This document shows, in pieces, positions 27,656-36,588 of a stretch of DNA of 64,000 bases. The notes below the pieces were generated by a model. That model saw only the letters and a list, made by a program, of their open reading frames with translations. It was not told the origin of the DNA and made no database searches. Each line of letters opens with the position of its first letter. Position 1 is the first letter of the stretch. Source of the DNA: an uncultured Eubacteriales bacterium (GTDB lineage: Bacteria; Bacillota; Clostridia; Oscillospirales; UMGS1783); contig CAKSHC010000003.1 of NCBI GenBank assembly GCA_934456365.1, positions 62,001 through 126,000 of the forward strand, given 5' to 3'. The translations under genes and the position numbers were made by a program.

Positions 27656-30247
27656 ATGAAGCGCATTCTTGCTCTGGTTTTGGCTTTGTGCTTACTGGGC
27701 GCTTTCCTTCCGGTGTATGCCGCCGGGACGACGACCTACTACATTTCCCCCTCGGGCAGCGATGAGAATTCCGGCACCGATCCGGCGCATCCGTTTCGCA
27801 CGGTGGAGCCGATCAACCGGATCGGCACCTTTTCCTCGGGAGCGTCGATTCTTTTTGAAGGGGGCTACCGCTACGCGGGCGGCTTATACCTGAAGCCGGC
27901 CGGGCGGGCGAACGCTCCGGTTGTGATTTCCTCCTACGGGCAGGGGACGGCAACTCTGACCGACGAAAACGGGACCGATCGGCCGATTCTGGAATGTGTG
28001 GACGCGCAGCACGTGGTGGTGCGCAATCTGAGTTTTGCGGGCACGCCGGGCACGGGTGAGTATCCGAGCCGCGATTTTCGGCCCGGCAATTCCTCCTGGG
28101 CGCTTTATTTCGGAAGCTCCGACAACGGGCGGCGGCTCAAGGGGATCACGCTGGAGAATCTGAGTGTGACCGACACGTTTGGCGGAGTGGAGATCCGGGC
28201 GGCGGGTTCGCTTGGCTACGACGGGATCGCGATCCGCGGCTGCACGCTCGACGGAGTGGTGCAGTATGGGCTGTTTGTGATGGGAGCGGGCGCTTTTGCG
28301 GGCGGCTCTTCGGAGGCGCACCGCAATGTGACCATCGAGCGCTGCCGGATCACCCGTCTTTACGGCGATCCGAACACCTCCGCCGAGGCGCAGGCGATCT
28401 GCGTGGCCGGTGCGCAGGAGATCCGCATTGAACGCAATTTTGTGCGCGGCTGCGGAGGCTACGGCGGGATGGTGGCCGGGGAAAACGAGATCGGCGGCGC
28501 GACGGCGATCGGAGTGGCCAACTGCCGGCACTTTTCCATTCTGGCAAACGAGATAACCGAAACCTCCTCCTTCTCCGATGCCGACGGCTCGGCCATCGAC
28601 ATCGATCAGGATGCGCAGCGCGGCGAGGTGGCGGGGAATCTGACCTACCACAACGGCGGACCGGCGATCCAGCTCGGGTCCTTTGCCGCGGGCGGCGAGC
28701 AGCTCTGGGCCGGGCAGGTGGACATCCACCACAACATTTCCTACAACGATGCGCAGGGGCTGCGTGAGAAAAGCGAGCAGGGGGCTCTGCGCTTTTTCGG
28801 AAACGTGAAGGAGGTCAATGCGTTCAACAACACGATCGTGCTGACGGAGATCCGCTGCGGCACGCCCTCCTGCGTCAACTTCGAGCGGCATCCGCTCTCG
28901 GCGCTCGGCAACACCGACATCCGCTTTTTTAACAACCTGTTCCGGGTGCAGCGCTTGGGCGATGGGGTGATGCCGGTGATCGTGCGCTCCAACCGGGTGG
29001 TGCTGCCCTCGTCGATTGCGGCGAGCGTGCGCTTTTTCCATAATTTCTACGATTCCGCCGAGCAGCAGATCACCCTTTGCAACGATCCGCTGACCGGCGA
29101 CGGGATCGCGCCGGTGCAGGATCGCTTCACCGGCACTCTGGCCGACTGGCACGCCCTCGGACAGGAGCACTACGAGGGCCGCGCGGTGGGGTTGGTAGGA
29201 GATTCCGGGCTAAGGAATCTTTCTCAATTTTCCACGCCGCCGATGGGCACGCAGGCCTTTTCGGCGATCACGGCCTTTGATGTGGCTTCGGACTCTTTGG
29301 CTTTCTCCGGGGCGATGGATCCCTGGGCGCTGGCGCCGCAGAGCCGGGAGCAGACCGACTTCTGCGGGCAGAGCGGGACGGTGCGCGCCTATGGGGCGGT
29401 GGGAAGCTCCGGAACGCCGGGCGCGCACGAGCACAGGTTTGACGCCTGGCGCACCGTGCGCGAGGCCGACTGCGCGCAGCCCGGGCTGCGCGAGCGGGTT
29501 TGCGCCGGCTGCGGCCAAACGGAAACCGAGGAAATTCCCGCGCTGGGGCATCGCTATGCGGCCTGGCGCACCATCCGGGAGGCCGACTGCGAGCAGTCCG
29601 GCGAGCGCGAGCGGGTTTGCATCCGCTGCGGCCACCGGCAGGCCGAGGAGCTTCCCGCGCTGGGGCACCGCTTTGCCGACCCTGTGGTTCTGCGGGAAAG
29701 CACGCTTTGGCAGACCGGCCGGGAGGCCGGAACCTGCTCCCGCTGCGGCAAATCGACCGAGCAGGAAACGCCTTGTCGGGCGGTGGATTCGAAAACAGAA
29801 ATTATTCTTAGCTGCGCCGAAGGCGTGTTCCCGGAGGGGAGCGTGCTGACGGTGGAGGCTTTGACCGAAGACGAGCGCGAGGCGCTGGAAAAGGCGGGCG
29901 CCGGGCGGCTGGAAGGCGTGCGGCTTTTGGTGCGTGTGGGCGAAACGGCGGTGGCGCCGCGGGGGACGGTGACCATATCTCTGCCGATCCCGGCGGGCTA
30001 CGGGGCGGAGGCCTTTGTGATGGCGCGCAACGCGCAGGGCGATTGGGAGCGGCCGGACACGCGCCTTTCCGAGGATGGGACGGCCTTTGTTTGGGAAAGC
30101 GAGCGGCTGGGCGTGGTAGCCGTTTGCCTGCCGGGCGAGCGGCCGGACGAGGGCGGATTCCCCTGGTGGGGCTGGGCTTTGCCGGGTGCAGCGATTCTTG
30201 CAGCCGGTATAGTCGGCTTTTTCCTGCAAAAGAGGAAGCGTTCTTAA
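27656..30247 (+). CDS. Secreted right-handed beta-helix protein with Cys-ribbon repeats and membrane tail
   Basis: 863 residues from ATG 27656 (AAAGGAGGAA before it). It has a signal peptide (about 1-22, ending V-Y-A-A), then T-Y-Y-I-S-P-S-G-S-D-E-N-S-G-T, the usual opening of parallel beta-helix (pectate-lyase-like, DUF1565) proteins, with beta-helix repeats to about residue 560. Residues about 590-705 hold three repeats built as H-R-F/Y-x-x-W-R-T, C, R-V-C-x-x-C-G and P-A-L-G-H (the third is shorter). A beta-sandwich-like region, a helix and the tail Q-K-R-K-R-S follow. A surface polysaccharide lyase or binding role is likely. No catalytic residues were assigned. Confidence 0.83.
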   Translation: MKRILALVLALCLLGAFLPVYAAGTTTYYISPSGSDENSGTDPAHPFRTVEPINRIGTFSSGASILFEGGYRYAGGLYLKPAGRANAPVVISSYGQGTATLTDENGTDRPILECVDAQHVVVRNLSFAGTPGTGEYPSRDFRPGNSSWALYFGSSDNGRRLKGITLENLSVTDTFGGVEIRAAGSLGYDGIAIRGCTLDGVVQYGLFVMGAGAFAGGSSEAHRNVTIERCRITRLYGDPNTSAEAQAICVAGAQEIRIERNFVRGCGGYGGMVAGENEIGGATAIGVANCRHFSILANEITETSSFSDADGSAIDIDQDAQRGEVAGNLTYHNGGPAIQLGSFAAGGEQLWAGQVDIHHNISYNDAQGLREKSEQGALRFFGNVKEVNAFNNTIVLTEIRCGTPSCVNFERHPLSALGNTDIRFFNNLFRVQRLGDGVMPVIVRSNRVVLPSSIAASVRFFHNFYDSAEQQITLCNDPLTGDGIAPVQDRFTGTLADWHALGQEHYEGRAVGLVGDSGLRNLSQFSTPPMGTQAFSAITAFDVASDSLAFSGAMDPWALAPQSREQTDFCGQSGTVRAYGAVGSSGTPGAHEHRFDAWRTVREADCAQPGLRERVCAGCGQTETEEIPALGHRYAAWRTIREADCEQSGERERVCIRCGHRQAEELPALGHRFADPVVLRESTLWQTGREAGTCSRCGKSTEQETPCRAVDSKTEIILSCAEGVFPEGSVLTVEALTEDEREALEKAGAGRLEGVRLLVRVGETAVAPRGTVTISLPIPAGYGAEAFVMARNAQGDWERPDTRLSEDGTAFVWESERLGVVAVCLPGERPDEGGFPWWGWALPGAAILAAGIVGFFLQKRKRS

Positions 30248-30267
30248 ATCAAAAAGACAGAAAAAGA

Positions 30268-30300
30268 GCGGCGCGACCCGTTTGGTCGCGCCGCAATTTT
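30268..30300. terminator. Terminator between the beta-helix and lipase genes
   Basis: 11-bp stem (30268-30278 with 30284-30294), 5-nt loop; T-run on the plus side and an A-run (30251-30265) giving T on the minus side. Confidence 0.85.
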
Positions 30301-30316
30301 AATGAGGGAGAGAAAA

Positions 30317-31222
30317 TCAGGCGAGAAGGAAGGCGCGGATATCGGCCTGCACCTGGGCGGAGCAATCGTCGTTGAGGATCTCGTGGCGGCAGCCGGGATA
30401 GAGGTGCAGCTCGGGATGGTGGCCGGTTTTCTCCAGCCGCGCGGCAACCTTTTTTACCCCGCGGCTCCAATCGCCGACCGGGTCTTCCTCGCCGGCGAAG
30501 AGGGCGATGGGCAGGTCGACGGGGAGGGCGGAAAACCAGGAAGCTTTATTGCATTCGCGGTTGAGGCGCACAAGGTCTTCCATGGCGCTGACGGTGAAGG
30601 GGAAGCCGCAGAGGGGGTCGGCGGCATAGTCGGCGCGGTTTTGCGGATCGCGGCTGAGCCAGGCGAAGGGATCGTTTTCCTGGGCGCAGCGGGAGTTATA
30701 CGCGCCGAAGGCCAGCTTTTCCACCAGGGGGGAGAAATCGGTGTCTTTCCGGAACAGGCGGATCAGGCGGATGAGGGCCAGGCCGAAGGGCGCGGCGGGG
30801 TTGGGGCCGCCGGTGCCGACGATGAGGAGCTTATCGGGCTGAATGGGGAGGGCGGCGAGGCGGGCGATGAAGCTTCCCATGCTGTGGCCGAGCAGGGCGA
30901 AGGGGACGGATTCCCCAAAGCGCGCGCGGGCGGCTTTGGCGATGAGGGCTTCGTCGTCCACAAGGCGCTTCCAGCCGTCGCGCGGGGCGAAGAAGCCGCG
31001 CTCCTCGGGGGCGGCGGAGAGGCCGTGGCCGAGGTGGTCGCAGCCGAAGCAGGCAAAGCCGGCGCGGGCCATTTCCTGCATCAGAGGCTCGTAGCGGCCG
31101 ATGTGCTCGGCCATGCCGTGGACGATCTGCAAAAGCCCGCGGACCTCGCCCTCGGGGAGGACGAGAAGGCCGTGGAGGGTATGGCTCTGATCGGACGAGG
31201 GCAGGGAAAAGGTTTCTTTCAT
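30317..31222 (-). CDS. Alpha/beta hydrolase, monoacylglycerol lipase-like
   Basis: 301 residues from ATG 31222. It has the lysophospholipase/serine-aminopeptidase (Hydrolase_4) layout: I-V-H-G-M-A-E-H, D-H-L-G-H-G-L-S, the nucleophile elbow L-G-H-S-M-G-S, the acid in G-E-E-D-P-V-G-D, and the final His in C-R-H-E-I-L. Enzymes of this type release glycerol or glycerophospho-compounds from monoacylglycerols or lysolipids. The start overlaps the glpK stop (ATGA), so the two are translated together, and its ribosome site GGAGG lies inside glpK. Confidence 0.87.
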   Translation of the reverse strand: MKETFSLPSSDQSHTLHGLLVLPEGEVRGLLQIVHGMAEHIGRYEPLMQEMARAGFACFGCDHLGHGLSAAPEERGFFAPRDGWKRLVDDEALIAKAARARFGESVPFALLGHSMGSFIARLAALPIQPDKLLIVGTGGPNPAAPFGLALIRLIRLFRKDTDFSPLVEKLAFGAYNSRCAQENDPFAWLSRDPQNRADYAADPLCGFPFTVSAMEDLVRLNRECNKASWFSALPVDLPIALFAGEEDPVGDWSRGVKKVAARLEKTGHHPELHLYPGCRHEILNDDCSAQVQADIRAFLLA

Positions 31223-32712
31223 GATAATGGACCTCCGGTAAAGGATCGGGTGGCGGCCACGGCGCGCTGCCAGCCGCCCTGCAGGGTGCGGCGGCGGTCG
31301 TCGGGCAGCGAGGGGGAGAAGGAGTCGGGCTGCTGCGGCGGCTCGGGGAGCCGGTCGGGCGACCAGAGGCCGAGAGTGCAGCCGGCGAGCAGCGCGGCGC
31401 CGCGGGCGGTGGCCTCCCGCACGGGCGGGCGCAGGACGGTGACGTTGGCCAGGTCGGCCTGGATCTGCAGGAGCAGGTTGTTGGCGGTGGCGCCGCCGTC
31501 GACCCGCATGGAGGGGATGGGATGGCCGGATTCGCGGCGCAGCAGGGTGAGCACATCGGCGCAGGAGAAGGCGATGGCGTCCAGCGCGGCGCGGGCGATC
31601 TCGGCGCGGCCGCAGGCGCGGGTCAGGCCCAGCAGCGAGGCGCGGGCCTGCGGGTCCCAATAGGGGGCGCCGAGGCCGGTGAAGGCCGGAACGAGGAACA
31701 CGCCCTCGGTTTTGGCCTGTTGGGCGAGGGCTTCGATGTCGGCCGCGCGTTCGAAGAAGCCGAGCTCGTCGCGCAGCCAGCGCACCACGTCGCCCCCGGT
31801 GAAAACGCTGCCCTCGAGGGCATACTGGAGCGGCGCGCCCTGCGGGGTGGCGGCCAGGGTGGTCAGCAGCCCGGAGGAGGAGAAGACGGGGGATTGGCCC
31901 GTGTGCGAAAGCAGGAAGAGGCCGGTGCCGTAGGTGGCTTTCATTTCGCCGGCGCGGGTGCAGCCCTGGCCGAAGAGGGCGGCCTGCTGGTCGCCGGCGA
32001 TCCCGGCGATGGGAACGGCGACGCCGCCGATCTCGGTTTCGCCGTAGATCTCGGCCGAGGAGGCCACCTCGGGCAGGCAGGCGCGCGGGACGCCGAACAG
32101 GGAGAGGAGCTCTTCGTCCCAATCGCCGGTTTGAATGTTGAAGAGCATGGTGCGCGAGGCGTTGGTGGGGTCGGTTTTATGGACGCGGCCCCGGGTGAGG
32201 TGCCACAGCAGGAAGGAATCCACCGTGCCGAAGAGCCACTCGCCGCGCGCCGCTTTTTCCTTGGCGTTTGGGATGGTGTTCAATAAATAGGAAAGCTTAC
32301 TGGCACTGAAATAGGGATCGAGCCGCAGGCCGGTTTTTTGGTGGATCATCGGTTCGAGCCCGGCGGCGGCCAATTCCTCGCAGGCGGCTGCGGTGCGGCG
32401 GCACTGCCAGCCGATGGCGGGGGCGACGCTTTTGCCGGTGGCCTTATCCCACAAAACAACGGTTTCGCGCTGGTTGGCAAGGCCTATGGCGAGCAGCCGG
32501 TCGGGAGAGAGGGCGGCGCGCTCGAGGCAGAGCTCGACGGCGCGGCGCTGGCAGGAAAGGATTTCCTCGGGGTTTTGCTCCACCCAGCCGGGGCGGGGAT
32601 AGGACTGGGAAAATTCCACCGAGCCGGAGGCGCAGGGGGTTCCTTCGCGATCGAAGAGCACGGCGCGGGCGCTGGTGGTGCCCTCGTCGAGGGCGAGGAT
32701 ATGATCTCTCAA
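31219..32712 (-). CDS. glpK: Glycerol kinase
   Basis: 497 residues, full length. FGGY-kinase features: A-L-D-E-G-T-T-S-A-R-A near the start, the family segments G-W-Q-C-R-R-T and G-D-Q-Q-A-A-L-F-G-Q, the glycerol-contact F-T-G-L-G-A-P-Y-W-D, and the ATP site D-G-G-A-T-A-N-N. It makes sn-glycerol 3-phosphate from glycerol and ATP. No glpF uptake gene is adjacent; instead a lipase-like hydrolase follows in the same unit, which suggests glycerol from lipids as a source. A TATAAT-type -10 stands at 32745-32750 on the minus strand. Confidence 0.96.
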   Translation of the reverse strand: MRDHILALDEGTTSARAVLFDREGTPCASGSVEFSQSYPRPGWVEQNPEEILSCQRRAVELCLERAALSPDRLLAIGLANQRETVVLWDKATGKSVAPAIGWQCRRTAAACEELAAAGLEPMIHQKTGLRLDPYFSASKLSYLLNTIPNAKEKAARGEWLFGTVDSFLLWHLTRGRVHKTDPTNASRTMLFNIQTGDWDEELLSLFGVPRACLPEVASSAEIYGETEIGGVAVPIAGIAGDQQAALFGQGCTRAGEMKATYGTGLFLLSHTGQSPVFSSSGLLTTLAATPQGAPLQYALEGSVFTGGDVVRWLRDELGFFERAADIEALAQQAKTEGVFLVPAFTGLGAPYWDPQARASLLGLTRACGRAEIARAALDAIAFSCADVLTLLRRESGHPIPSMRVDGGATANNLLLQIQADLANVTVLRPPVREATARGAALLAGCTLGLWSPDRLPEPPQQPDSFSPSLPDDRRRTLQGGWQRAVAATRSFTGGPLS

Positions 32713-32781
32713 AAAAACACCGCCTTTCTCGCAGTCTTTTCCTTATTATAGCATGGGCGCGCGCAAAAGGGAAGAGCGGAC

Positions 32782-32810
32782 TTGACCGCGCCCGGGCGGG
32801 GCGCTATAAT
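32782..32810 (+). promoter_or_regulatory. Promoter of the arginase-family gene
   Basis: TTGACC (32782-32787), 17-bp spacer, TATAAT (32805-32810). A leader hairpin CCGGGCAG/CTGCCCGG follows at 32825-32849. Confidence 0.8.
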
Positions 32811-32867
32811 AGACGAAGAAAAAGCCGGGCAGGGGAGCGCTCTGCCCGGGATCGAGGGAGGAATCTT

Positions 32868-33752
32868 GTGCGTCCCATTCGCATCTACGAAGCGCCGCTG
32901 ACGGCGGGCGCGCCCACCGTGGGCACTCAGCTGGCCTATGAATCTTTGGCGGCCGATCTGGAGCGGGCCTGTCCCGGCGCCGAGCCGGCGCCCTTTTCGG
33001 GGCAGCGGGAGTGGCCGCAGGAAAAGGACGATCCGAAGCTTCGCGGGCTTGCCACGGTGATGGGGGTGTGCCGCCGTCATTATGAGGATCTGAAACAGGG
33101 CTTTGCCGAGGGGGCGCGGCCGGTCACGCTGGGCGGCGACCACTCGCTCGCCATGCCGGCCATCGCCGCGGCTGCGCGGGGGGTGGATCGGCTGGCGGTG
33201 GTTTATCTCGACGGGCATGCCGACATCAACACGCCCGAGACCTCTCTTTCCGGGCGCATCCACGGGATGCCGCTTGCGCAGGCGCTCGGCCTTTGCCCGC
33301 CCGCGCTTTCCTTCGGCGGCGAGCGGATTGCGGGGCGGGATCTTTACATTCTCGGCGCGCGCAGCATTGACGAGGGAGAATTCCGGATCATGCGGGAGCA
33401 GGGAGTGCATCTCTATCCGGCCGAGCGGCTGCTGAAGGAAGGGGTGGAGCCGGTGCTGCGGGAGGTGCTTTCCGCGATTAAGGGGATCCCTTTTCATCTG
33501 AGCCTGGATGTGGATATTATGGACGGAGAGGAATTCCCGGCCACCGGCTACCGGATGCCCGACGGGCTCTCTTATGAGCAGACGCGTCGGCTCTGGCGCG
33601 CTTTCCTGGCGGCCGATCCGCGCTCTGTGAGCCTGGTGGAATACGATCCGACCCGCGGCGGCGAGAGGGAGCGGGAGCGGATGCTCGAGCTGATTGGCGA
33701 TCTTTCCGACTGGGGAAAGCCCTCTTCGGGCGCGTTCGAGGGCGGCAAATAA
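32868..33752 (+). CDS. Arginase/agmatinase/formiminoglutamase family hydrolase
   Basis: 294 residues with a GTG start at 32868 behind GGGAGGA. The binuclear manganese ligands are all present: G-G-D-H-S, Y-L-D-G-H-A-D-I-N and S-L-D-V-D-I-M-D. The E-Y-D-P near the end stands where arginases have E-x-N-P. The family hydrolyses guanidino groups of arginine, agmatine or related compounds; D-I-N-T-P and length are closest to arginase-type members, but the substrate cannot be fixed. Monocistronic. Confidence 0.9.
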   Translation: MRPIRIYEAPLTAGAPTVGTQLAYESLAADLERACPGAEPAPFSGQREWPQEKDDPKLRGLATVMGVCRRHYEDLKQGFAEGARPVTLGGDHSLAMPAIAAAARGVDRLAVVYLDGHADINTPETSLSGRIHGMPLAQALGLCPPALSFGGERIAGRDLYILGARSIDEGEFRIMREQGVHLYPAERLLKEGVEPVLREVLSAIKGIPFHLSLDVDIMDGEEFPATGYRMPDGLSYEQTRRLWRAFLAADPRSVSLVEYDPTRGGERERERMLELIGDLSDWGKPSSGAFEGGK

Positions 33753-33791
33753 GAAAAAATCCTGTTTTTTGACAAAAAAAGAGGAAATCGG

Positions 33792-33820
33792 TTGACAGCG
33801 GCTCCCGGCGGGGCTATACT
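33792..33820 (+). promoter_or_regulatory. Promoter of the Fur-family gene
   Basis: Consensus TTGACA (33792-33797), 17-bp spacer, TATACT (33815-33820). The palindrome TTGTAACAA (33826-33834) lies at the expected start point and may be an autoregulatory site. Confidence 0.8.
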
Positions 33821-33854
33821 AATTCTTGTAACAAAGAAAAAGGATCGGATCGAC

Positions 33855-34238
33855 ATGAATTATTCCAGACAAAGAGAATTGATCCGCCGGATCGTGATGG
33901 AAAACCCCAACCATCTGACGGCCGCGCAGATCTATGAAACGGCGCAGCGGGCGCTGCCCAATATCAGCCTCGGAACGGTTTACCGCAATCTCAACAGCAT
34001 GGTGGAGGCCGGAATGCTTTCCATGCTCTACTGCGATGGAAAGGAATATTTCGAGCCCGAGCGGGGGCATCACTCTCATGTGGTGTGCTTAAAATGCGGG
34101 AAGATTTCCGATGTGGAGCTTCCGCTTTTCGGCTGGCTGGACGATATGGTGCGCAAGCAGACGGGAGTGGAGGTCAGCGAGCGGGAGGTTCTGGCTCGCG
34201 GGATCTGCGCCGACTGCCGGCAAAAAGACGAAGAATAA
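33855..34238 (+). CDS. Fur-family regulator, PerR-like
   Basis: 127 residues from ATG 33855. The winged helix reads L-T-A-A-Q-I-Y-E-T-A and I-S-L-G-T-V-Y-R-N-L, a Fur signature. The metal site has G-H-H-S-H-V-V-C-L-K-C and a second C-A-D-C pair near the end for structural zinc. The short length and R-G-H-H-S-H form resemble peroxide sensors (PerR), but Fur and Zur cannot be excluded. The start is preceded only by AGGATCGG at a slightly long distance; an in-frame start further up would overlap the promoter. Confidence 0.9.
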   Translation: MNYSRQRELIRRIVMENPNHLTAAQIYETAQRALPNISLGTVYRNLNSMVEAGMLSMLYCDGKEYFEPERGHHSHVVCLKCGKISDVELPLFGWLDDMVRKQTGVEVSEREVLARGICADCRQKDEE

Positions 34239-34249
34239 CCGAAAAAAAG

Positions 34250-34286
34250 AAAGGCCGAAAGGGAATTTCCCTTTCGGCCTTTTTCT
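34250..34286. terminator. Terminator between Fur-like and DUF3810 genes
   Basis: 15-bp stem (34250-34264 with 34268-34282), 3-nt loop, T-run on the plus side and A-run on the other. Confidence 0.9.
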
Positions 34287-35326
34287 TATGCCAGCGGGTC
34301 GAAGAGCCCGAGGCGGTAGGCGATGAGGAGGTCGGTCACCTCGCCGTAGGAGCGCACGCCGGAGGGATCGCCGTAGAGGCGCAGGTAGAGGTCGTTGGCG
34401 GCGTCGTGGGCGTCTGCGGCGGGGCCGGAGAAGGCCTCGAGCGCGGCGCTGCGGTCCTTGACATCCTGCAGAAGCTCAGGCGAGGCCGAGGCGAGCAGGT
34501 CGGTGCGGGTTTGCGAGGGAAGGCCGCTCCAGCAATAGAGCGCGCCCATCAGGGCGCCGGAATAGCGGAAGGCGGGATCCTCGGAGGACACGGCGGCGAG
34601 GATGGCGAGGAAGTTGGCCTCGTCCTCGCGGGCGGTGCCGAGGCGATGGAAGAGCTCGTGGAGGCAGACAAAGGGCAGGTCGGTGGCGGGCGTTTGGGTG
34701 TTGACGGCGCACTCGCCGGTGAAGGGATCGTAGATGCCGGTGATGCCCTGCGCGGTAAAGAGCGGTGAGGAGAGGAGCCCCTTCGGCGGCGAGATCTGCT
34801 TCCCGCGGCTCAGCGGCGAGGCCGAAAGAAGGGAGGCCGACTGAGTGGCAAGCTCTTCCAGATCCGGGGAGGAGAGATGACCCTGCTCATCGCGCGGCAT
34901 TTGAGGGGCCAGCTCGCTTGCCATGCGGAAATAGCTTTCGGCGGTGGCGCTCAGCTGCTGTTCGGAAAAGGAATGCTCCTCCGAGAGAGGCGGGACGAAA
35001 TAGCAAACGCCCCACACGGCGTTGAAAAAGAGAAGGAAGCCGAGAGCAAAGGCCAGCAGGCGGGAGAAGAAGAGAGCGACCCGCCGCCGGACGCAGGCCA
35101 TCACAAAAAGGGCGATCAGGACGGGAAAAAGGGCGAAGAACAGGAGCTCGCCCAGATGCAGCGGGGCGAGGGAGAAGAGGGCGCCGAGGAGGCCGGAAAA
35201 GGAAGCGGAGAAGGCTTTGGCCGGGGAGAAAAGGGCGGGGAAGAGCCGGACGGCGAGAAGCAGCGCAAAGGAGGCGGCCGCGAGGGCTGCCGAAACGATC
35301 AGCGCTTTTTTCACCGGACGGGTCAT
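34286..35326 (-). CDS. DUF3810 membrane protein with HExxH motif
   Basis: 346 residues. Three hydrophobic helices in the first 120 residues, then an outer domain containing C-L-H-E-L-F-H-R-L-G followed by E-D-E-A-N-F, a gluzincin-like zinc-protease arrangement (HExxH plus downstream Glu) typical of DUF3810. Family function is unknown; a membrane-bound metalloprotease is the natural guess. The start overlaps the stop of the upstream CNNM gene (ATGA), making it the third gene of an operon. Confidence 0.85.
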   Translation of the reverse strand: MTRPVKKALIVSAALAAASFALLLAVRLFPALFSPAKAFSASFSGLLGALFSLAPLHLGELLFFALFPVLIALFVMACVRRRVALFFSRLLAFALGFLLFFNAVWGVCYFVPPLSEEHSFSEQQLSATAESYFRMASELAPQMPRDEQGHLSSPDLEELATQSASLLSASPLSRGKQISPPKGLLSSPLFTAQGITGIYDPFTGECAVNTQTPATDLPFVCLHELFHRLGTAREDEANFLAILAAVSSEDPAFRYSGALMGALYCWSGLPSQTRTDLLASASPELLQDVKDRSAALEAFSGPAADAHDAANDLYLRLYGDPSGVRSYGEVTDLLIAYRLGLFDPLA

Positions 35327-36588
35327 TCTTCCTCCTCCTCGGGCGGCGCGATCTCCACCCGCACGCGCGTGACGCGCTGGCCTTCGGTTTCCAGCACGGT
35401 GACGGTGAGGTTTTTATAAGTAAAGGATTTGCCGGGGGCGGCTTCGCCCTCGAGCCGGTCGATCACCCAGCCGCCGACGGTGGCGTTGTCGTCGTCGTAG
35501 TCGCGGTCGTCGACCTCGACCTCGTCGAAGAAGTCGTAGATGCGCATATCGCCCGAGACCAGGGCGGTATGGTCGTTGAGGAAGACAAATTCTTCCTCGA
35601 CCTCGTCGCTTTCGTCCCAGATATCGCCCACGATCTGCTCGAGGATATCCTCCATGGTGAGGATGCCCATGGTGCCGCCGTATTCGTCGGTCACGACGAC
35701 CATGTGGCAGAGGTTTTTGCGCATGACCTCGAAGGCGTCGGGCAGGGTCATGGTTTTGTGGACGAAGGTGACCGGCAGGAGAAGGGAGGTCAGGTCGGGC
35801 TTTTCCTGCTGCAGGAGGGCTTTGTAGTAGCGGTTGAGGTGGAGGATGCCCACGATCTTATCGGGGCTGCCCTGGCCGACGGGCAGGCGGGTGAAGGGGG
35901 ATTCCTCGATGATCCTGCGGTTTTCCTCGTAGGGATCCTCCAGGTCGAGCCAGGTCATATCCACGCGGGGGGTGAGGATTTCATAGACCTGCACCTCGCG
36001 GAAGTCGAGCGCGGATTGCAGCAGGTCGCCGGTTTCCTCGTCGATGAGGCCTTCGTCTTCGACGTTGTCGATGATGGTTTCGAGCTCTTCCTCGGTGACG
36101 GTGGGGGGCTCGGGGGCCTTGTCGCGCCGGGCGCGGCGGAAGAGGCGGCCGATGCCGGCGACCAGCCATTCAAAGGGGAAGAAGATCCAGGTGAGAAGGC
36201 GCAGGGGGATGGCCGTGACGGCGCAGCCCTTTTCGGGGATGCGCAGGGCGAGCTGCTTGGGGGTGATTTCGGCGAAGATCAGGACGATCAGGGTCATCGC
36301 CGCGGTGGCCACCCAGGAATAGCCCGGGCCGAGCAGGGCGATGACCAGCACGGTGGCCGCCGAGGAGGCGGCGATGTTGGCCAGGTTGTTGCCCAACAGG
36401 ATGGCGATGAGCGTGTTTTCAAAATTTTCCGAAACCTTCACCGCCGCCCGGGCGTGGCGCCCGCCTTTTTCGGCGCGGGTGCGCAGGCGCAGGGTGGTGC
36501 AGTGGGTATAAACCATTTCGGAGAAGGAGAAGAAGGCGCTGGCCGCGATCATCAGAACAAGGAAGACCCAGAGAAAGGCATGGTTCAC
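35323..36588 (-). CDS. CNNM/CBS transporter (CorC/hemolysin C family), copy 1
   Basis: 421 residues. Four helices in an N-terminal CNNM (DUF21) domain, beginning with A-S-A-F-F-S-F-S-E-M-V, then two CBS domains (I-L-T-P-R-V-D-M and G-I-L-T-M-E-D-I-L-E-Q-I-V-G-D) and the C-terminal CorC_HlyC domain ending in an acidic tail. Family members export magnesium or confer cobalt resistance. Its start overlaps the stop of the second CNNM gene by ATGA. Confidence 0.92.
   Translation of the reverse strand: MNHAFLWVFLVLMIAASAFFSFSEMVYTHCTTLRLRTRAEKGGRHARAAVKVSENFENTLIAILLGNNLANIAASSAATVLVIALLGPGYSWVATAAMTLIVLIFAEITPKQLALRIPEKGCAVTAIPLRLLTWIFFPFEWLVAGIGRLFRRARRDKAPEPPTVTEEELETIIDNVEDEGLIDEETGDLLQSALDFREVQVYEILTPRVDMTWLDLEDPYEENRRIIEESPFTRLPVGQGSPDKIVGILHLNRYYKALLQQEKPDLTSLLLPVTFVHKTMTLPDAFEVMRKNLCHMVVVTDEYGGTMGILTMEDILEQIVGDIWDESDEVEEEFVFLNDHTALVSGDMRIYDFFDEVEVDDRDYDDDNATVGGWVIDRLEGEAAPGKSFTYKNLTVTVLETEGQRVTRVRVEIAPPEEEEE

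Noticed and set aside
32825..32849. Leader hairpin of the arginase gene as a riboswitch
   Set aside because: It is a single 8-bp stem of 25 nt without any known aptamer core or anti-terminator partner.
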